A DNA stretch of 34,023 nucleotides from an uncultured Pseudomonadota bacterium (GCA_903876445.1 CAIQZX010000145.1:1-34023), one strand, 5' to 3'. Counted from the first letter of the stretch, positions 8,854 to 18,738 are shown. Notes: generated by a model from the sequence alone, not told the origin. Translations and numbers: made by a program.

Positions 8854-10191
8854 ATGACCCAAAAACTTTACATTCAAACTAATGGTTGCCAAATGAACGA
8901 ATACGATTCGGACAAAATGCGCGACGTTTTACAAGCCTCGCACGGGTTTGAATTGACCGATGATCCAAAATTAGCGGATGTTTTATTGCTTAACACTTGT
9001 TCAATTCGTGAAAAAGCCGAGGAAAAAGTGTTTTCAGCATTGGGCAGATGGCGAAAAATTAAAGATAAACGCCCCGACGTAATTATTGGCGTGGGTGGTT
9101 GCGTTGCAAGCCAAGAAGGTGCTGCAATTCAAAAACGTGCGCCATTTGTAGACATGGTTTTTGGCCCTCAAACGTTGCACCGTTTGCCACAATTATTAAA
9201 CGAAGTTCGCTCACAACATAAACCTGTTGTTGATATTTCGTTCCCCGAAATTGAAAAATTCGATAATTTGCCCGAAGCCAAAGCGGATGGCGTGAAAGCG
9301 TTTGTTTCGGTGATGGAAGGTTGCAGCAAATACTGTACTTATTGCGTTGTGCCATACACGCGCGGCGAAGAAATTAGTCGCCCGCTTGAAGACGTGTTAG
9401 CTGAAATTCGCGTGTTAGCAAAACAAGGCGTGCGCGAAATTAACTTACTTGGTCAAAACGTAAATGCCTATCGCGGCGAAATGGAAGATGGTGAAATTGC
9501 CGATTTTTCATTATTACTTCACGCCGTCGCGGCAATTGAAGGCATCGACCGCTTGCGTTTCACCACCTCGCACCCAATGGAATTTACTGACGAATTGATT
9601 GAAGCCTTCGCCGAAATTCCACAGCTCGTGAACCATTTACATTTGCCCGTGCAAAGCGGCAGCAATGCCATTTTAAAAGCGATGAAACGCGGTCACGTTA
9701 TTGATGATTACAAAGAAATTATTCGTAAATTGCGCGAAGTTCGTCCTGATATTTGTTTGTCGTCCGATTTTATTATTGGTTTCCCAGGTGAAACCGAAGT
9801 TGAATTTGAAGAAACCATGCAATTTATTGACGAAATGAATTTCGATTTGTCATTTAGTTTTATTTACAGCGCAAGACCAGGAACGCCAGCGGCTGAATTT
9901 GAAGATAATGTTCCGCTCGATGAAAAAAAAGAACGTTTGGAACGTTTCCAAAACCGCATCAACGAAATGGCAAATGCGATTGCAGCAAAAATGATTGGCA
10001 CGACACAGACGATTTTAGTCGAAGGACAATCAAAGAAAAATCCGCTGCAAATGCAAGGACGCACTGAAAATAATCGCGTGGTGAATTTTATCGGACATCC
10101 GCGTTTAACGGGGCAATTTGTGGATGTTTTAATTACCGAATCACTGACAAATTCGTTGCGCGGTCGAATGATTGATTTGGCGGTAGCATGA
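8854..10191 (+). CDS. miaB: tRNA-2-methylthio-N6-dimethylallyladenosine synthase
   Basis: MiaB adds a methylthio group to i6A37 in tRNAs reading UNN codons, using two 4Fe-4S clusters and S-adenosylmethionine. The 445-aa protein has the UPF0004 N-terminal domain with C12, C49 and C83 and the radical SAM motif C157-x3-C161-x2-C164 (CSKYCTYC). A C-terminal TRAM domain covers roughly 375-440. The start motif [14 protein letters not shown] is diagnostic. Its stop overlaps the next start as ATGA. The miaB-ybeZ-ybeY-corC order is the classic proteobacterial one. Confidence 0.97.
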   Translation: MTQKLYIQTNGCQMNEYDSDKMRDVLQASHGFELTDDPKLADVLLLNTCSIREKAEEKVFSALGRWRKIKDKRPDVIIGVGGCVASQEGAAIQKRAPFVDMVFGPQTLHRLPQLLNEVRSQHKPVVDISFPEIEKFDNLPEAKADGVKAFVSVMEGCSKYCTYCVVPYTRGEEISRPLEDVLAEIRVLAKQGVREINLLGQNVNAYRGEMEDGEIADFSLLLHAVAAIEGIDRLRFTTSHPMEFTDELIEAFAEIPQLVNHLHLPVQSGSNAILKAMKRGHVIDDYKEIIRKLREVRPDICLSSDFIIGFPGETEVEFEETMQFIDEMNFDLSFSFIYSARPGTPAAEFEDNVPLDEKKERLERFQNRINEMANAIAAKMIGTTQTILVEGQSKKNPLQMQGRTENNRVVNFIGHPRLTGQFVDVLITESLTNSLRGRMIDLAVA

Positions 10192-11150
10192 GTTCACTTG
10201 ATTTAGTTTTATTGCCAGACGACAACGAGCGTTTAATGAATTTTTGTGGGCAATTAAATGAACATTTGCGGCATTTAGAAAAACGTTTAGGTGTACAAAT
10301 TGCGAATCGTGGCAATCATTTTCAAATTGATGGCGAAGAAAGCGTAATTGCTGGGTGTAGCGCGGTGATGCAGTCATTATTTGCTGCCACAGAAAAAGAT
10401 TTCATTACACCAGAATTGGTACATTTGGCGTTGCAAGAAGCGTCGATTGAAGTTAGTTTGCAGCCAGAAATTCCCACTTTTGAACCTGTTGTAATTAAAA
10501 CGAAACAGGGTTTAATCAAAGGGCGTGGTGCGAATCAAATCGGTTATTTACAAAAAATTGTTTCGCATGATGTAAATTTCGGCATCGGCCCTGCGGGAAC
10601 GGGTAAAACCTATTTAGCAGTCGCTTGCGCGGTTCATGCGCTCCAAAATGAACAAGTTCGCAAAATTATTTTAGTTCGCCCAGCGGTTGAAGCAGGTGAA
10701 AAACTCGGTTTTTTACCTGGTGATATGGCGCAAAAAGTTGACCCTTATTTGCGTCCGCTTTATGACGCGCTACATGAAATGTTAGGTTTAGAACGAGTTG
10801 AAAAACTGCTCGAAAAAGGTGTGATTGAAGTTGCGCCGCTTGCTTATATGCGTGGGCGCACCTTAAATAATGCGTTTATCATTCTCGACGAAGCCCAAAA
10901 TACAACTGTTGAACAAATTAAAATGTTTTTAACACGCTTAGGTTTTGGTTCGACGGCTGTGATTACGGGCGATATTACGCAAATTGACTTACCATCTGAA
11001 AAAATGTCGGGCTTGCATCATGTGTTAAAAGTTTTGCAAGAAGTTGAAGGTATTAGTTTTACGCATTTCAGCGCACGCGATGTAGTGCGTCATCCGCTTG
11101 TTCAAAGAATCGTGGAAGCCTACGAAGCGTTTGAGAAAAAACAAAAATGA
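10188..11150 (+). CDS. ybeZ: PhoH-like ATPase YbeZ
   Basis: This 320-aa P-loop protein of the PhoH family has a Walker A GPAGTGKT (about 134-141) and a Walker B-like FIILDEAQN (about 230-238). The N-terminal part (about 20-90) looks like a small KH-like domain as in other YbeZ proteins. In E. coli YbeZ works with YbeY, whose gene follows here with an ATGA overlap (11147-11150), in ribosome/rRNA processing. The upstream overlap with miaB is also ATGA (10188-10191), so the three are probably translationally coupled. Helicase or NTPase activity is inferred from the family. Confidence 0.94.
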   Translation: MSSLDLVLLPDDNERLMNFCGQLNEHLRHLEKRLGVQIANRGNHFQIDGEESVIAGCSAVMQSLFAATEKDFITPELVHLALQEASIEVSLQPEIPTFEPVVIKTKQGLIKGRGANQIGYLQKIVSHDVNFGIGPAGTGKTYLAVACAVHALQNEQVRKIILVRPAVEAGEKLGFLPGDMAQKVDPYLRPLYDALHEMLGLERVEKLLEKGVIEVAPLAYMRGRTLNNAFIILDEAQNTTVEQIKMFLTRLGFGSTAVITGDITQIDLPSEKMSGLHHVLKVLQEVEGISFTHFSARDVVRHPLVQRIVEAYEAFEKKQK

Positions 11151-11605
11151 ACATCATCGATATTCAACGTGTTTTTGAATCACCAAACCAGCCGAGCGAC
11201 GCGCAACTAGAACTTTGGGTTAATACAGTTTTAACAAACTTAGACGATGATTTTGAGTTGACGATTCGCATTGTGGACGAAACCGAATCCGCGCAACTCA
11301 ATGAAACGTATCGCCACAAAAAAGGCACAACCAACATTTTAAGTTTTCCATTTGAAGTTCCCGACGAAATAGAATTAAATTTACTCGGAGATTTAGTAAT
11401 TTGTGCATCTGTTTTAGAACGTGAAGCACTTGAACAGAATAAACCTTTGCATAATCATTGGGCGCACATTGTGATTCATGGTACGTTACATTTACTTGGT
11501 TATGACCATATTGACGATGCTGAAGCCGAAGAAATGGAAGCAAAAGAAATCGAATTATTACAAACGTTATCCATTCCAAATCCTTACGAAGAAATTGACT
11601 TATGA
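11147..11605 (+). CDS. ybeY: Endoribonuclease YbeY (16S rRNA maturation)
   Basis: YbeY is a zinc-dependent endoribonuclease needed for 16S rRNA 3'-end maturation and ribosome quality control. The zinc motif [11 protein letters not shown] supplies H111, H115 and H121. The conserved segment [16 protein letters not shown] (54-69) carries the key arginine. The length of 152 aa is normal (E. coli 155). It overlaps ybeZ and corC by four bases each. Confidence 0.96.
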   Translation: MNIIDIQRVFESPNQPSDAQLELWVNTVLTNLDDDFELTIRIVDETESAQLNETYRHKKGTTNILSFPFEVPDEIELNLLGDLVICASVLEREALEQNKPLHNHWAHIVIHGTLHLLGYDHIDDAEAEEMEAKEIELLQTLSIPNPYEEIDL

Positions 11606-12438
11606 GTGACGATTATCCGCCCGCAACCTCACCTAAAACATGGTTCGATAAATTAACCCAATTATTAACGGGTGAACCACAAGACGTTGATGACTTATTA
11701 GAATTATTGCGTGAAGCTAAATCACGCAGTTTATTAGATACTGATGCGCTATCAATGATTGAAGGTGTGTTACAAGTTTCACAAATGCGCGTCCGCGACA
11801 TCATGATCCCACGAATACAAATGATTGTGTTGCCGAAAGATGCAACGCTCGAAAGTATTTTACCGCTAGTTATTGAATCTGGACATTCACGTTATCCTGT
11901 GATTGATGGCGACAAAAGCAAAGTGATTGGCGTGTTATTGACAAAAGATTTATTGGTTCGTGTTTTTGAAAATAAAAATCTTAAAGTCCAAGAAATTATG
12001 CGTTCCGTCAGCATTGTTCCCGAAAGTAAACGCTTAAATGTTCTGCTCAAAGAATCTCGTACAAATGGCAACCACATGGCGGTTGTTGTTGATGAATACG
12101 GGCAAGCGGCTGGTTTGGTAACAATCGAAGATGTTTTAGAACAAATTGTAGGTGATATTGAAGACGAACATGACGATCCCGACGATGAAAATTATGTTTT
12201 TCAACGCAGCGAAAATGAATATATGTTGAAAGCGTTAATGCCAATGGATGAATTTGATGAATGCTTTGGTACAAAATTAGAAACAGATGAATATGACACA
12301 ATTGGCGGATTTATCGTTAGTCAACTCGAACGAATGCCACACAAAGGCGAGAGTTTAACTGTTGATAATTTCAAGTTTGAAGTGATTAAAGCGGATAGTC
12401 GTCGCATTCATTTGATTAAATTAAAACGGATAAATTAA
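11602..12438 (+). CDS. corC: CorC/HlyC-family CBS-domain protein
   Basis: This 278-aa protein has a tandem CBS pair (about 65-185, with [11 protein letters not shown] near the start and [19 protein letters not shown] near the end). A C-terminal CorC_HlyC domain (about 195-275) follows. CorC (YbeX) is linked to magnesium/cobalt resistance and, genetically, to ribosome metabolism in E. coli. It has no membrane domain, as expected for YbeX. It is the fourth gene of the miaB-ybeZ-ybeY cluster. lnt, which commonly follows corC in gammaproteobacteria, is absent and an AI-2E permease is present instead. Confidence 0.93.
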   Translation: MSDDYPPATSPKTWFDKLTQLLTGEPQDVDDLLELLREAKSRSLLDTDALSMIEGVLQVSQMRVRDIMIPRIQMIVLPKDATLESILPLVIESGHSRYPVIDGDKSKVIGVLLTKDLLVRVFENKNLKVQEIMRSVSIVPESKRLNVLLKESRTNGNHMAVVVDEYGQAAGLVTIEDVLEQIVGDIEDEHDDPDDENYVFQRSENEYMLKALMPMDEFDECFGTKLETDEYDTIGGFIVSQLERMPHKGESLTVDNFKFEVIKADSRRIHLIKLKRIN

Positions 12439-12445
12439 AAATTCC

Positions 12446-13528
12446 ATGAACCCACAAAATCAATTTGTAACATTGAATTTTATCAATCGTACATTAAAAC
12501 GTGCGTTACCAAATACACAAGCCGCGTCCTTAGTGATTATTGTCTTAGTGAGTTTTGTGTTGATTTATTCGTTATCGGATTTATTGATGCCCGTTTTTGT
12601 GTCGATTGGAATTGCATATTTATTAGAAGGCATTGTGCGAAAAGCAGAACGCTTAAATATGCCGCGTTTTGCCGCAGTGATGTTAGTTTTCTCACTGTTT
12701 GTTACCAGTCTTGTTTTTTTATTATTTATTTTAATTCCTATTATTTCACAACAAGCAGTCGAACTTGTTCAACAAGTACCAGACATTATCAGTCACGCGC
12801 AAACGGGGATTATGCGTTTGCCTAAGTTGTATCCCAAATTGGTTTCTGAAACTAAAATTCAGGAAATTTTACAAGTTGTTCAAAGTGAATTGTTAAGTTA
12901 CTGTCAAAGTTTATTGTCTGTTTCGGCAGCATCTGTAATGGGCTTGATTAGCGCGATGATTTACTTATTTCTTGTTCCGATGATGGTGTTTTTTTTGCTA
13001 AAAGATAAAGAAATTTTAATGGCATGGTTTATTCGTTTTATGCCAAAAGAGCGTCATTTAAGCGTTGATGTTTGGCATGAAGTCGATACGCAAATTGGGA
13101 ATTATGTGCGCGGTAAAGTGTCAGAAGTGTTGATTTTATGTGCCGTTAGCTATTTGACTTACGCGATAATGGGTTTGAACTATGCCTTGTTACTCGCGGT
13201 GTTAATGGGTTTACAAGTTATTTTACCGTATATCGGAGCTACACTTGTGACCTTTCCAGTTTTGGGGGTTGCCTATTTTCAATGGGGATTAAGCAACGAT
13301 GATTTTATGTCGATTGTCATTGCTTACGCGATTATTCAAGCCGTTGATGGTGTGTTACTTGTTCCGTTACTTTTTTCAGAAGCGGTCAATTTACACGCGA
13401 TTGCGATTATCGTTGCCATTTTATTTTTTGGTGGTTTGTGGGGATTTTGGGGTGTGTTTTTGGCAATTCCGCTAGCGACCGTTGTGAAAGCAATTTTAAC
13501 GGCTTGGTCAAGACTGGAAACAACTTGA
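12446..13528 (+). CDS. AI-2E/PerM-family membrane protein
   Basis: This 360-aa protein has about eight predicted membrane segments, including one at about 33-75, a pair near 75-105 and several in 205-350, with the large soluble loop (about 105-155) between. That is the AI-2 exporter/PerM family layout. The motif GPYIGAT-like (here LPYIGATLVTFP, about 264-275) and the C-terminal GFWGVFLAIPLAT are typical. Members differ in proposed function (AI-2 export, Na+/H+ antiport, none known), and nothing here indicates which. It starts 7 bp after corC and is probably co-transcribed. Confidence 0.85.
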   Translation: MNPQNQFVTLNFINRTLKRALPNTQAASLVIIVLVSFVLIYSLSDLLMPVFVSIGIAYLLEGIVRKAERLNMPRFAAVMLVFSLFVTSLVFLLFILIPIISQQAVELVQQVPDIISHAQTGIMRLPKLYPKLVSETKIQEILQVVQSELLSYCQSLLSVSAASVMGLISAMIYLFLVPMMVFFLLKDKEILMAWFIRFMPKERHLSVDVWHEVDTQIGNYVRGKVSEVLILCAVSYLTYAIMGLNYALLLAVLMGLQVILPYIGATLVTFPVLGVAYFQWGLSNDDFMSIVIAYAIIQAVDGVLLVPLLFSEAVNLHAIAIIVAILFFGGLWGFWGVFLAIPLATVVKAILTAWSRLETT

Positions 13529-13595
13529 AATTCGACAACAATTAAGTAATACCATCTACAATACCTTTTTTCTATATTCATTCACGCAAACAACC

Positions 13596-14918
13596 ATGAC
13601 AGAAACCACGTCTAGTCCAACCGAAACAGTTATTGATTTTTCAAGTTTTAATTTACATCCCGCTTTGCAAACTGCTTTAACTAAAAAGAGTTTCGAAACA
13701 CCAACTCTTGTTCAGCAACGTACAATTCCAGCCAGTTTAACGCGCCAAAATTTATTGGTTAGTGCCAAAACAGGCAGCGGCAAAACGTTAGCTTTTTTGT
13801 TGCCAACGCTACATCATTTATTAGTTAATCCGAATTATTATGCGGGAACTCGAGTGTTAGTTTTAGTGCCGACACGCGAATTAGCACAACAAATTTCTTT
13901 AGAATGCCAACAATTACTCGATGGTACATCGTTAAAAGTGGGTTTAATTACCGGTGGCGAAGATTTTAAAAAACAAGAAAATTTATTGCGAAGAAGTACC
14001 GCTATTGTCATTGCAACACCTGGTCGGGTTTTGGAATTATTGACGTTAGATAATCAACCTTTTGAAAATTTAGAAACCTTGATTCTTGACGAAGCAGACA
14101 GAATGCTAGATATGGGTTTCAGTGAAGATGTTTTAACTATTTCAAAACATTGCAACGAAAATCGTCAAACACTTTTATTTTCAGCCACCTTAACACACGC
14201 CGGTGTGTTGAAAATGGCAGATAAAATTCTCAAAAAATTTGAGTTAATTGCACTCAATACGTTACGCGACGAATTACCACATATCGAGCAACAAATCGTT
14301 TTAGCCGACGATAATTCGCATAAGGAAAAATTGCTTGCGTGGTTATTACTTAATGAAACGTTTGAAAAAGCACTGATTTTTTCAAATAGTCGCGCCCAAG
14401 CAGATGCGTTATGCGATCCCGTTCGCGCGAAAGGGGTTCGAGCCATTGTATTGCATGGTGAAATGGATCAAAAAGAACGCCAACGTGTCATGAAATTGTA
14501 TCGAGATGGCGTGGTAAATGTACTGATTTCAACGGATTTAGCTGCTCGCGGTTTAGATATTAAGGGTATTCAACTTGTTATTAACTTTGAAGTGCCACGC
14601 AACGGTATTAACTATATTCATCGAATTGGACGTACTGGACGCAGTGACGAAACGGGTTTGACAATCACATTAGTAAAACATACTGAATGGAATTTGATGG
14701 CGGGAATTGAACGTTTTTTGCGTCAAAGTTTTATTCGTCGTGGCATTAAAGAATTAGCGGGTAAATTTCAAGGTCCAAAAAAATTGAAAACATCCGGTAA
14801 AACTGTTGGCGGTAAAAAGAAAGTCGAAACGAAAAAAGAAAAACCCGAAAAGGTAAAAGTGCGTCATCGTGATAAAAAAAATATCGGTAAACGTCGTGCA
14901 CCAAGCGCAGCGAAATAA
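13596..14918 (+). CDS. srmB: DEAD-box RNA helicase, SrmB-type
   Basis: All helicase motifs are present: the Q motif around 32-44, Walker A AKTGSGKT (57-64), PTRELA, ATPGR, DEAD (in LILDEADRMLDMGF), SAT, and HRIGRTGR. The 440-aa length equals SrmB (444). The basic tail ends in RHRDKKNIGKRRAPSAAK, which strongly resembles the E. coli SrmB ending (RHRDTKNIGKRRKPS). That makes SrmB a better call than RhlE or DeaD. SrmB assists early 50S subunit assembly. The gene stands alone, with a 67-bp upstream gap and a hairpin terminator after it. Confidence 0.9.
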   Translation: MTETTSSPTETVIDFSSFNLHPALQTALTKKSFETPTLVQQRTIPASLTRQNLLVSAKTGSGKTLAFLLPTLHHLLVNPNYYAGTRVLVLVPTRELAQQISLECQQLLDGTSLKVGLITGGEDFKKQENLLRRSTAIVIATPGRVLELLTLDNQPFENLETLILDEADRMLDMGFSEDVLTISKHCNENRQTLLFSATLTHAGVLKMADKILKKFELIALNTLRDELPHIEQQIVLADDNSHKEKLLAWLLLNETFEKALIFSNSRAQADALCDPVRAKGVRAIVLHGEMDQKERQRVMKLYRDGVVNVLISTDLAARGLDIKGIQLVINFEVPRNGINYIHRIGRTGRSDETGLTITLVKHTEWNLMAGIERFLRQSFIRRGIKELAGKFQGPKKLKTSGKTVGGKKKVETKKEKPEKVKVRHRDKKNIGKRRAPSAAK

Positions 14919-14933
14919 TTCACAACCAAGAAC

Positions 14934-14966
14934 GGGTGGGTTTTAGCAAGACTAAAAGACCCACCT
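14934..14966. terminator. Bidirectional terminator between srmB and comM
   Basis: GGTGGGT (14935-14941) pairs with ACCCACC (14959-14965), and an inner T-rich/A-rich stem extends it, with a 2-nt bulge. The T/A-rich inner arms and position between convergent stop codons suit a terminator used from both sides. Confidence 0.6.
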
Positions 14967-14977
14967 AAATCGAAACA

Positions 14978-16486
14978 TTACGACTTTCTATCTAATTTAC
15001 GATAACCAATTGCTTCGCTCAAATGTTGAATTTCAATGTCGGTTGAATTAGCTAAATCCGCAATTGTTCGCGATAATTTCAAAATTCGATGGTAAGCGCG
15101 ATTCGATAAACCGAACCTTTCCATCGCTTGATCTAGCAACCGATGACTCGCTTCTGACAAAATACAGAAATGCTTCACTTCCTTTGCTGACAACAAAGCA
15201 TTTGCTTTATTTGCTCGCGAAAGGGCTAAATTTCGTGCCTTAATCACTCTAGCTCGAATAGTCGCGCTTGTTTCTTCCCCATCTGGTGAACCGCGTCGCA
15301 AAACTTCATGTGGTACACGCGGCACTTCAAGGTGCATATCGATTCTATCTAAAAGGGGTCCAGAAATTTTTGCGCGATAACGCATAATTTGTTCAGAGGT
15401 GCAATGACAGCGTCCGGACGTATCGCCTAAATAACCACACGGGCAAGGATTCATTGCGGCAATCAACTGAAATCGTGCCGGAAAATCCACTTGCCTCGCC
15501 GCACGAGAAATTGTGATGTGTCCCGTTTCGAGTGGCTCACGCAGAACCTCTAAAACCTTGCGATCAAATTCCGGTAATTCGTCTAAAAACAACGCGCCAT
15601 GATGTGAAAGCGAAATTTCACCGGGTTTTGGATTACTTCCGCCGCCAACTAATGCCGCCGCAGACGCAGTGTGATGCGGCGAACGATAAGGCGGTCTAAG
15701 CCAATTTGCCACATCCAAACCTTGATCGCTAATGGATGCAATCGCTGCTGTTTCTTGCGCTTGTTCTTCTGTTAATGACGGTAAAATTGTCGGCATTCTT
15801 GATGCTAACATTGATTTTCCGGTACCTGGAGGACCGAGCATTAACAAATTGTGTGCGCCCGCTGCCGCAATCTCAAATGCTCGTTTAACATGATATTGTC
15901 CATGAACATCCGAAAAATCAACATCATGTTTTAATTCAGTTGGTTGTGGCTGTTGATACGTCGTTTCAATCAGTGTTCGTCCATTAACATGAGCGCAAAC
16001 CTCAAGCAAATGCGCGGCGGGTAAAATTTCTACATTTTTAACTAACGCCGCTTCCGCTGTATTTTCTTTTGGCAAAATCAGTTGTCGCTTGCAATCTCGC
16101 GCTGCAATCGCAATGGGTAACACACCAATAATCGGACGTAATTCGCCACCTAACGATAATTCCCCAACGCATTCAAACTGCTCTAAGTTTTTACTCGAAA
16201 TTTGTCCACTTGCCGCTAAAATACCTAACGCAATGGCTAAATCAAATCGTCCGCCATCTTTCGGTAAATCTGCCGGCGCAAGATTTACTGTAATTCGTTG
16301 AGCAGGAAAATCGAAACGGCAATTTTGAATCGCGCCACGCACTCGGTCTTTACTTTCTTTAACGGCTGTTTCGGGCAAACCAACGATATTTAACGCAGGC
16401 AAACCATTTGCCACATGAACTTCGACAGTGACTAATGGCGCATCAATTCCTGAACGAGCGCGACAATACAGGACAGCTAAACCCAT
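14978..16486 (-). CDS. comM: ComM/YifB-family AAA+ helicase (Mg-chelatase-like)
   Basis: ComM is a hexameric helicase that extends RecA-driven strand invasion during natural transformation. The 502-aa protein has the N-terminal ChlI-like domain (MGLAVLYCRARSGIDAP...), Walker A GPPGTGKS (218-225) and Walker B FLDELPEF. The cysteine-containing NPCPCGYLGD...CHC segment and a C-terminal Mg-chelatase-like domain follow. It is the last gene of a minus-strand cluster speE-marR-ubiK-comM, with 6 bp between ubiK and comM. ComM is widespread in species not known to be competent, so it does not prove competence. Confidence 0.93.
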   Translation of the reverse strand: MGLAVLYCRARSGIDAPLVTVEVHVANGLPALNIVGLPETAVKESKDRVRGAIQNCRFDFPAQRITVNLAPADLPKDGGRFDLAIALGILAASGQISSKNLEQFECVGELSLGGELRPIIGVLPIAIAARDCKRQLILPKENTAEAALVKNVEILPAAHLLEVCAHVNGRTLIETTYQQPQPTELKHDVDFSDVHGQYHVKRAFEIAAAGAHNLLMLGPPGTGKSMLASRMPTILPSLTEEQAQETAAIASISDQGLDVANWLRPPYRSPHHTASAAALVGGGSNPKPGEISLSHHGALFLDELPEFDRKVLEVLREPLETGHITISRAARQVDFPARFQLIAAMNPCPCGYLGDTSGRCHCTSEQIMRYRAKISGPLLDRIDMHLEVPRVPHEVLRRGSPDGEETSATIRARVIKARNLALSRANKANALLSAKEVKHFCILSEASHRLLDQAMERFGLSNRAYHRILKLSRTIADLANSTDIEIQHLSEAIGYRKLDRKS

Positions 16487-16492
16487 TTTTAT

Positions 16493-16741
16493 TTACTCGG
16501 ATTGATTTGATTCTAAAGCGGCAACCCGTTTTTCGAGAGCGTCTAAATTGGCGCGGGTTTTCGCTAACACCATTTTTTGCACTTCAAATTCTTCACGAGT
16601 CACTAAATCTAATTTCCCCAAAGCACTTTGTAAAATTGCCCGAAAGGTTTTTTCTAAATCGTCTTTAATCGTATGTAACGCAGGTGGAACAACGCCTGCT
16701 AAACGATTAGCCATGTCATCAATTGTTTTAGTATCAAACAT
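16493..16741 (-). CDS. ubiK: Ubiquinone biosynthesis accessory factor UbiK (BMFP family)
   Basis: UbiK (YqiC) helps aerobic ubiquinone synthesis in the UbiJ/UbiK complex. An open frame extends upstream to 16834, but the real start is the ATG at 16741. The 82-aa product from there begins MFDTKTIDDMANRL and matches the family length, and an AGAGAAAA ribosome site sits just before it. The upstream part of the frame overlaps marR and is not family-like. The core LDLVTREEFEVQKMVLAKTR and the C-terminal coiled coil LDALEKRVAALE are typical. It sits 17 bp after marR. Confidence 0.92.
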   Translation of the reverse strand: MFDTKTIDDMANRLAGVVPPALHTIKDDLEKTFRAILQSALGKLDLVTREEFEVQKMVLAKTRANLDALEKRVAALESNQSE

Positions 16742-16758
16742 AATTTTCTCTAATAAAG

Positions 16759-17322
16759 TTAAGCCGCTAAACGGTGTTCGCGGCAAATTTTGTGGGTTTC
16801 GATTTGATAAACGGGCAAGCGGGTCGCGCTGCATAAATAGTGATTATCTTCGACATCAAAATTTATGCACGAATCGCACGAACCAAAACTTTTTGCATCA
16901 CAACCTTTTTGTAACGTGAATAACGTCATCCGCAAGGCTTCATCTAAATTAGCATATTGTTTGGAAAGTACCGCTTGTTGTGCCTGATCGAATACATCAT
17001 CGTTATTCGCTTTTTCGAGCAACAATTCACCGTTTTTTGATAACGTTAAATGTGTAACTCGTGCATCTTCTTCATCAATTTGCTTTTCGATGTAACCTTT
17101 GCGCTCTAATACTTGCAAAGATTGAGATACGGTACCTTTTGTCAAACCAAAATACTCAGTCATACCAACAGCGGTGTTGCTATAACTGTTGCATGAACTT
17201 AAATAATCAAGAACTTGCACATGAATAGGTTGCAAACCTAATGCTGCATATTTTTTTCGTTCTTCAGCACGAATTAACGTGCTAATTCGTTCAATCAATT
17301 TGAAAGTGGATAAATTCTGCAT
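16759..17322 (-). CDS. MarR-family regulator with a C-terminal cysteine cluster
   Basis: Residues 1-135 form a MarR winged helix-turn-helix regulator. The recognition helix region is TEYFGLTKGTVSQSLQVLERKGYIEK (about 55-80) and the wing is IDEEDARVTHLTLSKNG (82-98). The last 50 residues carry an extra motif with C141, C149, C152, C164 and C180, the last followed by REH. This spacing (Cx2Cx11Cx15Cx2H) suggests a bound metal or Fe-S cluster, or a thiol switch. Typical MarR proteins are about 140-150 aa, so this tail is an addition. The gene is 3 bp after speE and 17 bp before ubiK, so it is probably co-transcribed; its target is unknown. DNA binding is well supported, and metal binding is inference. 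Confidence 0.85.
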   Translation of the reverse strand: MQNLSTFKLIERISTLIRAEERKKYAALGLQPIHVQVLDYLSSCNSYSNTAVGMTEYFGLTKGTVSQSLQVLERKGYIEKQIDEEDARVTHLTLSKNGELLLEKANNDDVFDQAQQAVLSKQYANLDEALRMTLFTLQKGCDAKSFGSCDSCINFDVEDNHYLCSATRLPVYQIETHKICREHRLAA

Positions 17323-17325
17323 TGA

Positions 17326-18168
17326 TTACGCAAACGCCTTTTTAAAAAATTCAGGCTGTGCCATTGCTGCATTATGAATATCAAGATTGTAATACACGGT
17401 TTCAAAATCTTTCTTTGCACAATCTTCAGCACGGAAAGTTAATTCTGCTTTGCTAGCAATCGTTCCGCTCCACCAACCCGATGGGTAAATACATTGTGGA
17501 AAAAATAGCGTTTGTTGATAAGGGAAACCCGCTGTTTTCATCGCGCCACGCATATCTTTGATTAAATCTAAATGTAACAATGCCGATTCACTTTGTTGAA
17601 TTAACATTCCATCTTCTGCTAAACACGCCACGCAATCGCGATAAAATGCTTCACCAAATAATCCTTCCGCTACGCCAACAGGATCTGTGCTATCAACAAT
17701 GATTAAATCCACAGAGTTCGGTGCCGCATCTTTTAGCCATTTAATACCATCGATAAATTTCAAATCCGCGCGTGAGTCGTTGTTTGATTCACATAACTCA
17801 GGGAAATAAATTTCAGCTAAACGAGTAACTCGTTCGTCGATGTCGATTTGTACTGCTTCTTCAACGTTTTTATGTTTTAAAACTTCGCGTAACGTACCGC
17901 AATCACCGCCACCGATAATCCAAACACGTTTTGGATTTGGATGCAAAAACAGCGCGGGGTGGCTCATCATTTCATGATAAAAAAAGTTATCGCGTGTCGA
18001 AACCATAGTGCAGCCATCAATCACCATCAATTTACCGAACGTTTCGGTATCGTAAATTTCTAAATGTTGAAAATCTGATTGTTCTTCATGAAGTTTTTCT
18101 TTAATTTTGAGTGAGAATGCCGTACCAGTTGGTAGCATTTTTTCTGTGAACCAATCATTTGAATTCAT
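17326..18168 (-). CDS. speE: Spermidine synthase (polyamine aminopropyltransferase)
   Basis: SpeE transfers an aminopropyl group from decarboxylated S-adenosylmethionine to putrescine. The 280-aa protein has the glycine-rich dcSAM site GGGDCGTLREV (86-96) and the acidic catalytic segment VDSTDPVG with Asp159 and Asp162. The HEMMSHPALF segment (65-74) is also typical. No speD lies in the window, so decarboxylated SAM must come from elsewhere. It heads the minus-strand cluster and is divergent from rlmH. Confidence 0.95.
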   Translation of the reverse strand: MNSNDWFTEKMLPTGTAFSLKIKEKLHEEQSDFQHLEIYDTETFGKLMVIDGCTMVSTRDNFFYHEMMSHPALFLHPNPKRVWIIGGGDCGTLREVLKHKNVEEAVQIDIDERVTRLAEIYFPELCESNNDSRADLKFIDGIKWLKDAAPNSVDLIIVDSTDPVGVAEGLFGEAFYRDCVACLAEDGMLIQQSESALLHLDLIKDMRGAMKTAGFPYQQTLFFPQCIYPSGWWSGTIASKAELTFRAEDCAKKDFETVYYNLDIHNAAMAQPEFFKKAFA

Positions 18169-18202
18169 GTGCTAAAATCCTAAAAAGTTAAGTAATGCGA
18201 CC

Positions 18203-18208
18203 ATTATA
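18203..18208 (-). promoter_or_regulatory. Possible -10 box of the speE operon
   Basis: On the minus strand 18208-18203 reads TATAAT, 34 bp before the speE ATG, in the 93-bp divergent gap to rlmH. The -35 region is poor (TGCAAG or GTGCAA at 17-18 bp spacing), so the call rests mainly on the perfect -10 and the position. Confidence 0.45.
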
Positions 18209-18232
18209 GTAGGATTCACGCTTTACTTGCAC

Positions 18233-18260
18233 CTTGAACCTTTAACCCTGAACCTAAAAC
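18233..18260 (+). repeat. Four degenerate heptamer repeats abutting rlmH
   Basis: Four consecutive 7-nt units, CTTGAAC, CTTTAAC, CCTGAAC and CTAAAAC, end one base before the rlmH ATG at 18262. They replace any recognisable purine-rich ribosome site. Similar short heptamer tracts occur in many bacterial genomes; function here is unknown. Confidence 0.55.
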
Positions 18261-18261
18261 T

Positions 18262-18729
18262 ATGCAAATTCATTTAATTACTGTCGGAACAAAAATGCCC
18301 AACTGGGTTCAGCAAGGTTACGACGAATACGCAAAACGATTGCCACGTGAATGTGAATTGGTATTAAAAGAGATTCCAGCCGGTAAGCGCGGCAAAAATA
18401 GTGATGTAACCAGAATTATTAAAGACGAAGGCGAAAGAATGTTGACTGCAATCCCTGCAAACAGTCATTTAGTCACGTTAGATTTAGAGGGAAAATTATG
18501 GACAACAAGAGAATTATCGCAGTCGTTAGAGCGGTGGCAAGGAATTGGGCAGCATATTTCATTAGTGGTTGGTGGCGCGGATGGTTTAGCGGATTCAGTC
18601 AAACAAAATGCCCGTGAATCTTGGTGTTTATCAAATCTAACTTTCCCACATCCATTGGTCAGAATTGTCGTTGCAGAACAACTTTATCGCGCTTGGAGCA
18701 TTTTACAAAATCATCCTTATCATCGTTAA
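18262..18729 (+). CDS. rlmH: 23S rRNA pseudouridine-1915 N3-methyltransferase
   Basis: RlmH is a SPOUT methyltransferase that modifies pseudouridine 1915 in helix 69 of 23S rRNA on assembled ribosomes. The 155-aa length equals E. coli RlmH. The start [16 protein letters not shown], the SAM-binding knot VVGGADGLA, and the C-terminal ending [23 protein letters not shown] are characteristic. The usual partner rsfS is not adjacent. There is no clear Shine-Dalgarno site before the ATG. Confidence 0.96.
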   Translation: MQIHLITVGTKMPNWVQQGYDEYAKRLPRECELVLKEIPAGKRGKNSDVTRIIKDEGERMLTAIPANSHLVTLDLEGKLWTTRELSQSLERWQGIGQHISLVVGGADGLADSVKQNARESWCLSNLTFPHPLVRIVVAEQLYRAWSILQNHPYHR

Positions 18730-18738
18730 TTTTTCATT

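Noticed and set aside
16742-16834. Longer ubiK reading frame starting at 16834
   Set aside because: The extra 31 residues overlap the marR coding region and do not match BMFP proteins; the ATG at 16741 has a ribosome site and the right length.
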